Shown: positions 1-5,173 of the stretch, one piece after another
Numbering within the stretch: position 1 is the stretch's first letter
Layout of the letters: each line of letters begins with the position of its first letter
NCBI GenBank assembly: GCA_027346035.1
Contig: DAIESZ010000334.1
Span: 1 to 5,173 of the forward strand
Source: Propionibacteriaceae bacterium
Lineage (GTDB): Bacteria > Actinomycetota > Actinomycetes > Propionibacteriales > Propionibacteriaceae
DNA: 5,173 nt
Direction: 5' to 3'
Position numbers and translations under genes: made by a program
The notes under the pieces: generated by a model
The model's input: the letters and a program-made list of their open reading frames with translations, nothing else
Database searches by the model: none
What the model was told of the DNA's origin: nothing

Positions 1-590
1 TCTACGTGAACACCGCCGACCCCGGCAACGTCGTCAACGGCACGGTCATCGCCGACTGGCCCACCTCGGGCGGCAATGGGACCTACGGTTCGTGCGGGAC
101 GACGACGGTGACCCTGTCCAGCGGCACGTACACCGTCGGCCAGAACTCCGACGCCTGTGCCTGGCAGTACGGCTACGACATGGCCACCCAGGACGCCGGC
201 CGGCTCACCGACGCGGCGACTGCGATCAATTCCCAGGAGACGGGTACGGCGGTGCCGACGACACCGTCCGGTTACCCCTGGTGGCTCGACGTCGAGACCG
301 GCAACTCGTGGCTCAGTGACACGACGATGAACGTCGCCGACCTGCAGGGGATGGTCGCCGGGTTCGCGGCGGCCGGAGCGGCGTCTGTCGGCGTGTACTC
401 CACGTCGAGCCAGTGGGGCACCATCACCGGTGGCTCGACGGCTGGTTCGCTCGGCGGACTCCCGAACTGGATCCCGGGTGCCCGAAACCTGTCCGGGGCC
501 GAGAAGAACTGCTCCGACACGTCGTTCACCGGTGGCACGGTCACGCTCACCCAGTGGTTCGCCAACCCCGACGGCGACTACCACTGCTGA
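1..590 (+). CDS. Secreted GH25-like TIM-barrel protein, C-terminal part (5' truncated)
   Basis: The reading frame is open from the left edge (first full codon at 3-5, Tyr) to TGA at 588-590, so the start and any signal peptide lie outside the window. The GTG at 6-8 sits inside a run reading YVNTADPG and is probably an internal valine. About 196 residues are visible. Recognisable pieces are YVNTADPG at the left edge, WWLDVETGNSW (Asp codon 288-290, Glu codon 294-296), GVYSTSSQWG, LPNWIPGAR, a TLTQW strand and a terminal DGDYHC. The D-x-E on a predicted strand resembles the catalytic pair of GH25 lysozyme-type barrels, and I recall similar secreted proteins in actinobacteria. The visible part is rich in Gly, Thr and Ser and has four cysteines (codons starting at 93, 156, 510 and 585), compatible with two disulfides outside the cell. 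Lytic activity is inference; it may be a related non-lytic barrel domain. The next gene is convergent. Confidence 0.7.
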   Translation, partial: YVNTADPGNVVNGTVIADWPTSGGNGTYGSCGTTTVTLSSGTYTVGQNSDACAWQYGYDMATQDAGRLTDAATAINSQETGTAVPTTPSGYPWWLDVETGNSWLSDTTMNVADLQGMVAGFAAAGAASVGVYSTSSQWGTITGGSTAGSLGGLPNWIPGARNLSGAEKNCSDTSFTGGTVTLTQWFANPDGDYHC

Positions 591-591
591 G

Positions 592-604
592 CCCCGGAGC
601 GGGG
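592..604. terminator. Small GC hairpin after the GH25-like gene
   Basis: CCCCG (592-596) and CGGGG (600-604) form a perfect 5-bp stem around a 3-base loop, starting two bases after the TGA of the GH25-like gene. There is no U-tract. High-GC actinobacteria often have such U-less hairpins after genes, but a stem this short also occurs by chance in sequence this GC-rich. Confidence 0.25.
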
Positions 605-612
605 AGATCCGC

Positions 613-639
613 ACCGGAGGCCCGGCCCCGAGGTCCGGT
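613..639. terminator. Possible bidirectional terminator between convergent genes
   Basis: ACCGGA at 613-618 is an exact inverted match to TCCGGT at 634-639, with 15 GC-rich bases between; two extra pairs can form inside the stem if a small bulge is allowed. It lies in the 48-bp gap between two convergent stop codons, and its last base is the first base of the exporter's stop codon on the plus strand. The position suits a terminator read from both sides. The missing T-run and the short stem leave this uncertain. Confidence 0.35.
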
Positions 640-1727
640 CAGTGGAAGGTGCCGGTGAGAGCCTGCAGCCCGAGGCTCGAGCCGGCGACCAGGGCCCACA
701 GGATCGCCCCCAGCAGCAGCGGACGCACCCCCGCCTTGCGCATCTCCCCGAGGTCGAGGGTGAGTCCGATGGCGGCGAGGGCGGTCGTGATGAGGAACGT
801 GCCCGTCCAGCCCAGCCCGCCATGCCACCCCACGGGGATGAGCCCGAGGGAGTTGAGCGCGGCCGCCGCGACGAAGCCGATGATGAACAGGGGCACCACC
901 TTGCGCCACGGCACGCTCGTGTGGTCGCCGGCCGTACGACGCCGCCGGTTGTGCAGGATCGACAGGACGACGACGATCGGCACGATCATCAGCGAACGGG
1001 TGAGCTTCACGACCAGCGCGTAGGATCCGGAACCCTGTCCGTAGCTGTAGGCGGTGGCGACGACCGAGCTCATGTCGTTGACCGCGGTGCCGGCCCACAG
1101 GCCGAACGAGCGCCCGGACATGTGCATGAGGTGTCCCAGCACCGGGAAGATGATCACCGCGGCGATGTTGAAGGTGAAGATCGTGCCGATCGCGTAGGCG
1201 ACGTCACGTTCCTTCGGCTTGATCACCGCGGTGGTCGCCGCGATCGCGGACGCCCCGCAGATGCCCGTGCCGACGCCGATGAGCGTCCGGGCGTCGCTGT
1301 CGACCCCGAGCAACCGCCCGATGACCGCGGCTCCCACGAGGGCCACAGTCAGGGTGCCGAGCATCACCGGGAGCGAGCTGCCACCCACCTGCGCCACCTG
1401 ATGCAGGGAGAGGCCCGTGCCGAGCACGACGATCGCCAGCTGCAGCAGTGGCTTGGCGGCGAAGCGGAGCCCCGGATCGAGCGTGCGGGCGATCCGCGAA
1501 TCGTCCTCGGGGGCCGTGTGCAGCACGAGATGGCCGATGACGGCGCCGAGCACGAGCCCGAACACGGGCCCGCCGATCACCGGCACCCAGGTGCCGAGCA
1601 TCGTGGCGACACCGGCGAGCGCCAGCGCGGCGATCAGGCCCGGACCGTGACCCCGCGGCCGGGGGGTCGCCGCGGCGGGGTCGTCACTCGGGTCGAGGAT
1701 GTCGGACGGGGTGGCGGTGGTCGTCAT
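639..1727 (-). CDS. yeiH: YeiH/UPF0324 family putative sulfate (sulfite) exporter
   Basis: Integral membrane protein of 362 residues, a usual length for the putative sulfate exporter (PSE, UPF0324) family. The first 30 residues are polar and rich in Pro and Asp. About ten to eleven hydrophobic segments follow, roughly at 31-48, 52-70, 90-108, 118-140, 148-169, 178-201, 207-228, 236-258, 277-297, 307-326 and 336-357. Family landmarks are GTGICGASAI at 153-162, AVNDMSSVVA at 215-224 and KLTR at 241-244. Where I recall AVNDTSSV-like wording in relatives, this copy has Met after Asp. The ATG at 1725-1727 is preceded by AAGGGTGG (1732-1739 on the plus strand), a fair ribosome site. An upstream extension in the same frame would run through the divergent regulator and is rejected. 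Members are proposed to export sulfate or sulfite, but substrate evidence is thin across the family. The divergent LysR gene is the likely regulator. Confidence 0.9.
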   Translation of the reverse strand: MTTTATPSDILDPSDDPAAATPRPRGHGPGLIAALALAGVATMLGTWVPVIGGPVFGLVLGAVIGHLVLHTAPEDDSRIARTLDPGLRFAAKPLLQLAIVVLGTGLSLHQVAQVGGSSLPVMLGTLTVALVGAAVIGRLLGVDSDARTLIGVGTGICGASAIAATTAVIKPKERDVAYAIGTIFTFNIAAVIIFPVLGHLMHMSGRSFGLWAGTAVNDMSSVVATAYSYGQGSGSYALVVKLTRSLMIVPIVVVLSILHNRRRRTAGDHTSVPWRKVVPLFIIGFVAAAALNSLGLIPVGWHGGLGWTGTFLITTALAAIGLTLDLGEMRKAGVRPLLLGAILWALVAGSSLGLQALTGTFH

Positions 1728-1731
1728 GGTT

Positions 1732-1739
1732 CCACCCTT
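1732..1739 (-). promoter_or_regulatory. Ribosome binding site of the YeiH-family exporter
   Basis: On the minus strand the sequence reads AAGGGTGG, four bases before the ATG; counted from its AAGG core the spacing is eight bases. It decides the start at 1727 over longer in-frame extensions and contrasts with the divergent lysR gene, which has no such site. Confidence 0.6.
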
Positions 1740-1743
1740 GCGG

Positions 1744-1762
1744 TTGTACCGGCGGCGTACCA
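1744..1762. promoter_or_regulatory. Candidate LysR-type operator (T-N11-A palindrome)
   Basis: TTGTAC (1744-1749) and GTACCA (1757-1762) form an inverted repeat with one mismatch around CGGCGGC. The inner part, TAC-N7-GTA, gives the T-N11-A pattern typical of LysR-type binding sites (T1747 and A1759). The centre, at 1753, is 26 bases upstream of the exporter start and 45 bases upstream of the regulator ATG. GTACC also repeats directly at 1746-1750 and 1757-1761, one helical turn apart. A second, weaker dyad (12 of 16 positions symmetric) lies at 1766-1781. The site sits between a LysR-type gene and its divergent neighbour, where such operators are expected. Confidence 0.5.
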
Positions 1763-1785
1763 GCCCCGGTATCGCTATCGGGTCA

Positions 1786-1791
1786 TATCCT
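1786..1791 (+). promoter_or_regulatory. Likely -10 box of a leaderless lysR-type transcript
   Basis: TATCCT fits the actinobacterial TANNNT -10 pattern. It ends seven bases before the A of the ATG at 1798, so transcription would begin at or next to the start codon. No Shine-Dalgarno-like purine run precedes that ATG, which agrees with leaderless translation. No recognisable -35 hexamer is found at the usual distance. Confidence 0.5.
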
Positions 1792-1797
1792 GTGCAT

Positions 1798-2712
1798 ATG
1801 TCAATGCCGGAAGTCAGGGCCCTGGCCCTGTTGGTCGCGGTCGCCGACCAGGGCGGACTCGGTGCCGCCGCCCGGCAGCTGGGGGTTGCCCAGCCCAATG
1901 CGTCCCGTTCGCTCGCCCGCCTCGAACGGACGCTGGGCCTGCCGCTGCTCGTGCGGCGTCCCCAGGGCTCGACGCTCACCCCGGCCGGATTGGCGGTCGC
2001 CGGCTGGGCGCGCACGGTGCTCGCCGCGATGGACGACCTTCAGCGCGGCGCGTCCGCGTTGGCCGGCGAATCGGCCCACCGGCTCGTCGTCGCGGCCAGC
2101 CAGACCGTGGCCGAATACCTGCTGCCCGGCTGGCTCGCCGGGCTGCACGATGGGGGCCATCACGTGCAGATCGACATCCGGGTGCTCAACAGCGCGTCGG
2201 TCCTCGACGGCGTCCGGGCCGGCGATCTGGGGATTGGCTTCGTCGAAACCTCCGGCGGCACACGCGGGCTGCACAGCCGGGTGGTCGGGCGCGACGAACT
2301 GGTCGCGGTGGTGTCGCCCACTCACCCGTGGGCGAGGCGCCGGCGCCCGGTCACCGTGGCCGACCTGGCCGCCACCCCGCTCGTTGTGCGGGAGCCCGGT
2401 TCGGGCACCCGGGACGTGCTCGAGGTGGCGTTGCGACGCGCCCTCGGCCCCGACGCCGTGATCGTCGCCCCGGCCCTCGAGCTGTCGAGCAACGCGGCGG
2501 TGCGGGTGGCCACCCTCGCGGGCACGGCACCCGCGGTGCTCAGCCGCCTGGCGGTGGCGGACGCCGTCGCGTCCGGGTCGCTGCGTCGGGTCGAGGTCGA
2601 CCTCGACCTCAGCCGGGACATTCGCGCGGTGTGGGCCGGGCCGCGGGCGCTGTCGGGCGTCCGGGCGGAACTGCTCCGGGCCGTGGTGGGGTCGCGTCCG
2701 CTCGCTCGGTAA
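1798..2712 (+). CDS. LysR-type transcriptional regulator, divergent from the exporter
   Basis: DNA-binding regulator of 304 residues, a normal length for the LysR family. The N-terminal winged helix-turn-helix covers about residues 5-63: GGLGAAARQLGVAQPNASRS (19-38) is the HTH, followed by LERTLGLPLLVRRPQGSTLTP. A linker helix lies near 64-90. The two-lobed effector-binding domain fills about 94-296, with REPGSGTR at 198-205 and a SNAAV...AGTAPAVLSR stretch at 231-250, as in regulators related to CysB, CbbR and YeiE. The ATG at 1798 is chosen because a TANNNT box lies just upstream and the HTH begins at the usual distance from it. The ATG at 1804 is the alternative; earlier in-frame starts fall inside the exporter gene. 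Divergence from a YeiH-type gene resembles the yeiE-yeiH arrangement, so control of the exporter in response to a sulfur oxyanion is a reasonable inference. The ligand is unknown. Confidence 0.9.
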   Translation: MSMPEVRALALLVAVADQGGLGAAARQLGVAQPNASRSLARLERTLGLPLLVRRPQGSTLTPAGLAVAGWARTVLAAMDDLQRGASALAGESAHRLVVAASQTVAEYLLPGWLAGLHDGGHHVQIDIRVLNSASVLDGVRAGDLGIGFVETSGGTRGLHSRVVGRDELVAVVSPTHPWARRRRPVTVADLAATPLVVREPGSGTRDVLEVALRRALGPDAVIVAPALELSSNAAVRVATLAGTAPAVLSRLAVADAVASGSLRRVEVDLDLSRDIRAVWAGPRALSGVRAELLRAVVGSRPLAR

Positions 2713-2714
2713 GG
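2711..2714 (+). promoter_or_regulatory. Ribosome binding site deciding the GTG start at 2722
   Basis: AAGG overlaps the last two bases of the regulator's TAA stop and lies seven bases before the GTG at 2722. The in-frame GTG at 2716 would have only one base of spacing, so 2722 is preferred. The arrangement suggests that ribosomes ending on the regulator could restart here. Confidence 0.5.
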
Positions 2715-2721
2715 TGTGGCC

Positions 2722-3435
2722 GTGACGAGCGAGACGGTCCACCTGCTGGTTCCCGACGCGGTGGCTGCGAGCCCCGAGCACCGCCTGGTGCTGGCCTACG
2801 ACCCGCCCGCCCCCGAGACCGACGCCGCCGCTTGGATCGACCGACTGGTCGACTCGGCACTGTGGGCGGTGCGCTCCGGTCAGGCCGACAGCTGGGGATC
2901 GGTCAGTGACTATGCCGGATACGACGCGGTCGTGCTGGCAGACGAGCCCGCTCCCGAGAGTGCGACCGCCGCGATCGCGGCCGGAGCGGAACGGCTCGCC
3001 GAGTTCGACATCCGGCTGTTCTGGCGGCCCCGGCCCGCGCACCGGGTGGTGGTGGTCGATCAGGCCATCGCCGACCTGCTGGCTCCCCTCGGCGGCGAGA
3101 CCGCCGGCGTCCTGCTGTGGGCGGCGCAGGTCGGCACCCACCGGGAGTTCGGGGTGCACCTGGTCGACCCGATCACCGGCGAGCCCCGCGAACCCGATGC
3201 CCCCCTACCGGCCGAGCTGGGCCCGAATCTCGGCGTGCACAAGGACCTCTACTACGCCGCCACCGGCAGCCCGTGGCGTTCGCTGCGCCTGATCACCCGT
3301 CCCGGCGGCCAGTTCCAGTCGGTGCCCTCGTCCGACCCGCTGGCGTGGGCCGGGCCGTTCACCGACGGCGACTGGGCGAGCGAGGCGGCCCTCTACCCGC
3401 CGGTCGTGGCGGACGAAGGGTCGGAGCGGGCATGA
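2722..3435 (+). CDS. Hypothetical soluble protein, coupled to the phosphodiesterase
   Basis: I do not recognise a family for this 237-residue protein. It has no signal peptide and no membrane segment, so it is probably cytoplasmic. It is acidic and rich in Ala, Asp and Pro, with alternating predicted strands and helices. Visible blocks are HRLVLAYDPP (20-29), an amphipathic helix AAAWIDRLVDSALWAV (35-50), a possible strand FDIRLFWRP (95-103), a strand and helix HRVVVVDQAIADLLAPLGG (107-125), EFGVHLVDPITGEP (142-155) and a C-terminal block with HKDLYYAATGSPWRSLRL (173-190) rich in aromatic residues. No catalytic motif stands out. Start GTG 2722 is supported by AAGG upstream. The gene follows the regulator by nine bases and its TGA overlaps the ATG of the phosphodiesterase. 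Strong GC3 bias throughout and clean tiling with both neighbours support real coding. Function cannot be assigned; an operon role with the phosphodiesterase is inference only. Confidence 0.75.
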   Translation: MTSETVHLLVPDAVAASPEHRLVLAYDPPAPETDAAAWIDRLVDSALWAVRSGQADSWGSVSDYAGYDAVVLADEPAPESATAAIAAGAERLAEFDIRLFWRPRPAHRVVVVDQAIADLLAPLGGETAGVLLWAAQVGTHREFGVHLVDPITGEPREPDAPLPAELGPNLGVHKDLYYAATGSPWRSLRLITRPGGQFQSVPSSDPLAWAGPFTDGDWASEAALYPPVVADEGSERA

Positions 3436-4148
3436 CCACCGAGATCTGGGCACACCGCGGCGCCAGCGACCGCGCGCCCGAGAACACGCTGCCGGCGTTC
3501 CAACGGGCGATCGAGCTGGGGGCCGCCGGCATCGAGCTCGACGTGCAACGCACCGCCGACGGCCACCTCGTCGTCTGCCACGACGAAACCGTCGACCGCA
3601 CCAGCGACGGGCACGGGGCGATCGCCCGGCTCACCCTCGACGAGCTGCGCCGCCTCGACTTCTCGGCCGGGATGACCGGCTTCTCCGGCGTCCGGATCCC
3701 ACTGCTGGCGGAGGTCTTCGAGTTGGCGCGCCCGGCCGGCCTGCTCGTCAACGTCGAGCTCAAGGACTCCGAGGAGCCCTACCCGGGGATGGCCGACCAG
3801 GCGCGGACGCTGGCGGCGTCCATGGGCATGACCGAGCGGGTGCTGTGGTCGTCGTTCAACCACCAGACGCTGCTCGCCATCCACGAGGCCGACCCGGCCA
3901 CGGCCACCGGCGTCCTCGTCGGCGAACCGATGGTCGACATCTGGCGTTACGCCCGCTGGGTCGGGGCCCGGGCGATCCACCCCTACTTCCGCTCGCTGCG
4001 GTTGATGCCCGACGCCGTCGAGCGCTGTCACGCCGCCGGCATCCGGGTGAACGTCTGGACGGTCAACGCCGCCGACGACCTCGCCGACATGACCCGGCGG
4101 GGTGTCGATGCGGTGATCACCAACACGCCCGACCTCCGGCGCCCCTGA
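3432..4148 (+). CDS. Glycerophosphodiester phosphodiesterase, cytoplasmic UgpQ-like
   Basis: Predicted to hydrolyse glycerophosphodiesters such as glycerophosphocholine to sn-glycerol 3-phosphate and an alcohol, with a divalent metal, in a TIM barrel. The 238-residue protein carries the full family signature: HRGASDRAPENT at 8-19 (catalytic His8, Arg9), ELDVQ at 35-39 (metal ligands Glu35 and Asp37), VVCHDE at 47-52 (catalytic His50), VELK at 108-111 (Glu109, Lys111), SSFNH at 140-144, a late HPYF at 183-186, and NVWTVN at 207-212 closing the barrel. The length is close to E. coli UgpQ and there is no signal peptide, so it should act inside the cell on imported or recycled lipid head groups. 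No transporter gene of the Ugp type is in view. GGAG at 3423-3426 is a good ribosome site five bases before the ATG, and the ATGA overlap with the preceding gene suggests translational coupling. All key residues are present. Confidence 0.95.
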   Translation: MTTEIWAHRGASDRAPENTLPAFQRAIELGAAGIELDVQRTADGHLVVCHDETVDRTSDGHGAIARLTLDELRRLDFSAGMTGFSGVRIPLLAEVFELARPAGLLVNVELKDSEEPYPGMADQARTLAASMGMTERVLWSSFNHQTLLAIHEADPATATGVLVGEPMVDIWRYARWVGARAIHPYFRSLRLMPDAVERCHAAGIRVNVWTVNAADDLADMTRRGVDAVITNTPDLRRP

Positions 4149-4166
4149 TTGCGGACGCCGCCGATC

Positions 4167-5173
4167 TCAGGCGCGCACGGGCAGGTGGCGCTTCCACCAG
4201 TCGAGGATCGCCTCGAAGCGTTGGCGGCGGTGCCAGGGGGTTCCGGAGCGGGACAGTTCGTGCGTCTCGCCCGGGAACACCAGCAACTCGCTCTCGACGC
4301 CTGCCAGCTTGAGTTGGGTGTAGTACTGCATCCCCTGACTGATCGGACAGCGCAGGTCGTCCTCGCTGTGGAGCACGAGCGTCGGGGTGGTCACCTGACC
4401 GGTGAGCAGCATCGGGCTCTGGGCGTCGACGGCCGCCTTGTCGGTGCCGTTGTACTCCAGCGGGAAGAACCAGCCGATGTCGGACGACCCGACGAAGCTC
4501 CACGGGTCGAGGAAGCCGCGCTCGACGATCGCGCCCGCCCAGCGGTGGTCGTGGGCGATGATCCAGGCGGTCATGTAGCCGCCGTACGACCCGCCCATGA
4601 CCCCGACCCGCTCGCCGTCGAGCCCCGGCACAGTGTCCACCGCGTGACCGAGGAAGCCGAGGATGTCGGCCATGTCGCGGTCGCCGAAGTTGCCACGGAT
4701 CGCGCGCACGTGCTCGGCTCCGTAGCCGTCGGAGCCGCGGGGGTTGCACAGCACGACCGCGTAGCCCGCCGACACGTAGACCTGCGCCTCGTCGAACCAG
4801 GCCGGACCGTACGACGCCGCGGGGCCGCCGTGGATGTTCAGTAGCACCGGGTGCGGGCCCTCGCCCTCGGGCACGAACACCCAGCCGTGCACCGGGTAGC
4901 CGTCGTTGCTGGTGCTCACGAGTTCCCGCGGCCGCACCGGCGCGGTTTCGTCGCGCAGCCGGTGGGAGAAGTCGGTGATCACGGTGGCGTCGCCGAGCGG
5001 GCCGAGCCGCACGACCTCGCCCACCCCGGTCTCGTCGGCGAGGATCACGGCGACATCGGGTGTTCCGGGGATCTCGGCGACCTCGAGAACCGAACCCGGG
5101 GCGGGCATCTCGTCGTCGCGGCCGTCGGCCCGCACCCGGTGCAGAACCCCGGAGCCGCGCACGTTGACGATCG
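4167..5173 (-). CDS. S9 family prolyl oligopeptidase-type serine peptidase, C-terminal part
   Basis: The gene enters from the right edge and ends at TGA (4167-4169); 334 complete residues are visible, about half of a usual 600-700-residue S9 enzyme. The GTG at 5160-5162 is an internal valine, since the frame stays open to the edge. The part nearest the edge (about 4970-5173) looks like the end of a beta-propeller. The alpha/beta hydrolase domain follows with NIHGGP (HGGP codons 4821-4832, oxyanion region), NPRGSDGYG, the nucleophile elbow GGSYGGYM (Ser codon 4587-4589), HSEDDLRCP (catalytic Asp codon 4356-4358) and ETHELSRSG (catalytic His codon 4260-4262). The triad is complete. The family cleaves short peptides, often acyl-aminoacyl or dipeptidyl substrates; the exact specificity cannot be read here. 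Localisation is unknown because the N-terminus is missing. It is convergent with the phosphodiesterase and separated from it by 18 bp. Confidence 0.95.
   Translation of the reverse strand, partial: IVNVRGSGVLHRVRADGRDDEMPAPGSVLEVAEIPGTPDVAVILADETGVGEVVRLGPLGDATVITDFSHRLRDETAPVRPRELVSTSNDGYPVHGWVFVPEGEGPHPVLLNIHGGPAASYGPAWFDEAQVYVSAGYAVVLCNPRGSDGYGAEHVRAIRGNFGDRDMADILGFLGHAVDTVPGLDGERVGVMGGSYGGYMTAWIIAHDHRWAGAIVERGFLDPWSFVGSSDIGWFFPLEYNGTDKAAVDAQSPMLLTGQVTTPTLVLHSEDDLRCPISQGMQYYTQLKLAGVESELLVFPGETHELSRSGTPWHRRQRFEAILDWWKRHLPVRA

Noticed and set aside
1699..1797. Earlier in-frame start for the LysR-type gene
   Set aside because: It would begin inside the exporter gene and add 33 residues before the HTH, which normally lies close to the N-terminus.
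1728..2015. Upstream extension of the exporter on the minus strand
   Set aside because: It would overlap the regulator's HTH coding region and adds Arg/Ser/Pro-rich residues unlike the family; the ATG at 1727 has a ribosome site.
2716..2721. GTG at 2716 as start of the unknown gene
   Set aside because: The AAGG ribosome site would be one base away; the GTG at 2722 has normal spacing.
642..2909. Very long plus-strand open frame (755 codons) antisense to the exporter and overlapping the regulator
   Set aside because: The translation is Arg/Gly/Pro/Asp rich, without domains, and lies opposite or out of frame with two clearly recognised genes. Long shadow frames are expected at this GC content.
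1801..3159. 452-codon minus-strand open frame across the regulator and the unknown gene
   Set aside because: Low-complexity His/Arg/Gly/Pro composition and full overlap with the LysR-type gene, whose family match is clear.
4149..4844. 231-codon plus-strand open frame opposite the S9 peptidase
   Set aside because: It lies opposite the peptidase's catalytic domain, which has a complete triad; the plus-strand product shows no recognisable features.
1..5173. Mobile elements, CRISPR arrays, RNA genes or a defence or biosynthetic cluster
   Set aside because: No terminal repeats, transposase or integrase motifs, spaced repeats, cloverleaf-like sequence or cluster-type enzymes were seen; composition looks even across the window.

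Overview
The window is very GC-rich and densely coded. Codons strongly favour G or C in the third position, GTG is used as a start, and gaps between genes are short. One gene looks leaderless, with a TANNNT box just upstream of its ATG. Together these suggest a chromosomal segment of a high-GC actinobacterium (Actinomycetota). Nothing in the sequence fixes the genus. I see no insertion sequence, tRNA, rRNA, CRISPR array, phage gene or plasmid replication gene.

Layout from left to right: (1) the C-terminal part of a probably secreted, GH25-like protein, entering from the left edge and ending at 590 (+). (2) A YeiH/UPF0324 putative sulfate/sulfite exporter on the minus strand (639-1727), convergent with the first gene; an inverted repeat lies between the two stop codons. 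(3) A 70-bp divergent control region (1728-1797) with a LysR-type T-N11-A palindrome and the likely leaderless promoter of the next gene. (4) A LysR-type regulator (1798-2712, +), divergent from the exporter and probably controlling it. (5) An unrecognised 237-residue soluble protein (2722-3435, +). (6) A cytoplasmic-type glycerophosphodiester phosphodiesterase (3432-4148, +), whose ATG overlaps the preceding stop as ATGA. (7) The C-terminal catalytic half of an S9 prolyl-oligopeptidase-family serine peptidase on the minus strand (4167 to the right edge), convergent with the phosphodiesterase across an 18-bp gap.

The clearest functional unit is the exporter/LysR pair, which matches the known yeiH-yeiE type of neighbourhood. 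The regulator, the unknown protein and the phosphodiesterase are packed tightly enough (9-bp gap, then 4-bp overlap) to share a transcript, but I see no clear metabolic link between sulfur-oxyanion export and phosphodiester breakdown. The two edge genes look like unrelated housekeeping or secreted enzymes. I found no convincing new defence, mobile or biosynthetic system. The items most worth checking are the divergent operator, the leaderless start and the coupled unknown gene.
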